A stretch of DNA of 64,000 bases from H2-BAC3 sp045863035 (GTDB taxonomy: Bacteria; Bacteroidota; Ignavibacteria; Ignavibacteriales; Ignavibacteriaceae): NCBI GenBank assembly GCA_045863035.1, contig BTUV01000003.1:1-64000 (forward strand). Reading direction: 5' to 3'. Below the pieces are notes generated by a model. It saw only the letters and a list, made by a program, of their open reading frames with translations. It was not told where the DNA came from and did not search any database. Of the stretch, positions 63,460 through 64,000 are shown in pieces. Both the position numbers and the translations under genes were made by a program. Within the stretch, counting starts at the first letter, position 1; every line of letters begins with the position of its first letter.

Positions 63460-64000
63460 TTACAGACTCAGCATCTCTTTAAAGCGGATGGACTGACGGC
63501 GGGAGACTTCAACTTTCTGGCCGCCTTTCAGCTTCACCAGAAGGCCGCCGTTAAGCCAGGGTTCGATATTCTCAACCCATTTCAGATTAAGAATGTGCTT
63601 TCTGTTCGCGCGGAAAAATGTTCTCTGGTCAAGGCGCTCATCAAGATAATTAAGTGTACGCAAAATGAGGGGTTTGTTTTCGTGGAAGTATATACGGACG
63701 TAGTTTCCTTCCGATTCAAAGAGGCGCACATCTTCCAGTTTCACGAACCAGCATTTTTCACCGTCCTTCACAAACACCTGATCCTCAGCTTTCAGGGTAC
63801 CTGCGGGCAGCGGGGTTTCCTCAGCAGCGCTTCTTCTGAGCACACGCTTTACCGCATCCTCAAGGCGCTTGGGGTCAATCGGTTTCAGCAGATAGTCAAG
63901 TGCATTATATTCAAATGCTTTCAGCGCGTATTCATCATAAGCTGTGGTAAAGATAACATGGGGAACGTTATCCATCTCCTCAAGCATTTCGAATCCGGTT
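63460..64000 (-). CDS. LytTR-family response regulator (3' part; 5' end outside the window)
   Basis: The 3' part of a two-component response regulator, cut by the window edge. The visible N-terminal segment reads TGFEMLEEMDNVPHVIFTTA, with a conserved lysine region LLKPIDPKRLEDAV of the receiver domain. The C-terminal half (about 75-175) is a LytTR DNA-binding domain: FVKDGEKCWFVKLEDVRLFE, GNYVRIYFHENKPLILRTLN, RANRKHILNLKWVENIE. LytTR regulators bind DNA with a beta-strand fold. The partner kinase should lie beyond the window. Confidence 0.9.
   Translation of the reverse strand, partial: TGFEMLEEMDNVPHVIFTTAYDEYALKAFEYNALDYLLKPIDPKRLEDAVKRVLRRSAAEETPLPAGTLKAEDQVFVKDGEKCWFVKLEDVRLFESEGNYVRIYFHENKPLILRTLNYLDERLDQRTFFRANRKHILNLKWVENIEPWLNGGLLVKLKGGQKVEVSRRQSIRFKEMLSL

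Overview
The window reads as a chromosomal segment of a Bacteroidota/Chlorobi-group bacterium, most likely Ignavibacteria-like. The evidence is a T9SS-type C-terminal sorting tail with the NYPNPFNP signature (18996-19796), the alternative GlmU-like sugar-phosphate nucleotidyltransferase typical of Bacteroidota, promoters with a TAnnTTTG -7 box, poor Shine-Dalgarno sites, and many short AT-rich repeats between genes. Three 100-N blocks (54817-54916, 57340-57439, 63326-63425) mark scaffold joins inside repeats. No rRNA, tRNA, CRISPR array or insertion sequence was recognised.

Layout. 0-5 kb: a secreted hypothetical, a GAF histidine kinase, an unknown protein and a SAM methyltransferase. 4.9-10 kb: a TetR regulator and an envelope export module (MMPL/RND permease, LolA-like periplasmic protein, DUF1302-like outer-membrane protein); the same 18-bp operator precedes both the regulator and the permease. 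10.4-18.6 kb: a minus-strand housekeeping run (L31, GlmU-like, RsmB, RodZ-like, LigA, an unknown protein, STAS protein, sodium:solute symporter) with several 1-4 base stop/start overlaps. 19-22.3 kb: a T9SS-exported CxxCH protein, an esterase, an HExxH membrane protein with a duplicated tail fragment, and an EamA transporter.

22.6-27.2 kb: an AT-rich, tightly packed four-gene cassette: two LRAT/NlpC-like putative acyltransferases or thiol hydrolases, a coiled-coil partner that is fused in one case and separate in the other, and a 684-residue coiled-coil protein. I do not recognise it as a described system; it is the best candidate for something new. 27.4-39.9 kb: valS, a striking 55-bp-period hairpin repeat array, then a long minus-strand run: ftsK, lolA, a flippase-like membrane protein, a beta-barrel, uppP, a cyclophilin lipoprotein, an NSS transporter with a 39-residue MetS-like subunit, and holA.

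40.0-50.8 kb: an AT-rich defence island that matches class 2 DISARM: DrmMII cytosine-5 methyltransferase, DrmE-like protein, a NERD-nuclease/UvrD-type helicase, DrmA helicase and DrmB (DUF1998). No phospholipase-D DrmC is present, and the NERD-helicase sits inside the operon. 51.3-64 kb: TlpA thioredoxin, GNAT acetyltransferase, a HipBA toxin-antitoxin pair, a NUDIX hydrolase, a Trm112-like protein, an AbiEi-like antitoxin with only a 23-codon stub after it, ClpB, a small cupin and the 3' part of a LytTR response regulator.

Two global signals stand out. First, resident genes write Ile-Tyr and Tyr-Ile pairs very often as ATA-TAT and TAT-ATA, whereas the DISARM island almost never does, which supports recent import. 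Second, clusters of short hairpins sit between convergent genes at 10.2, 30.2 and 55.6 kb.
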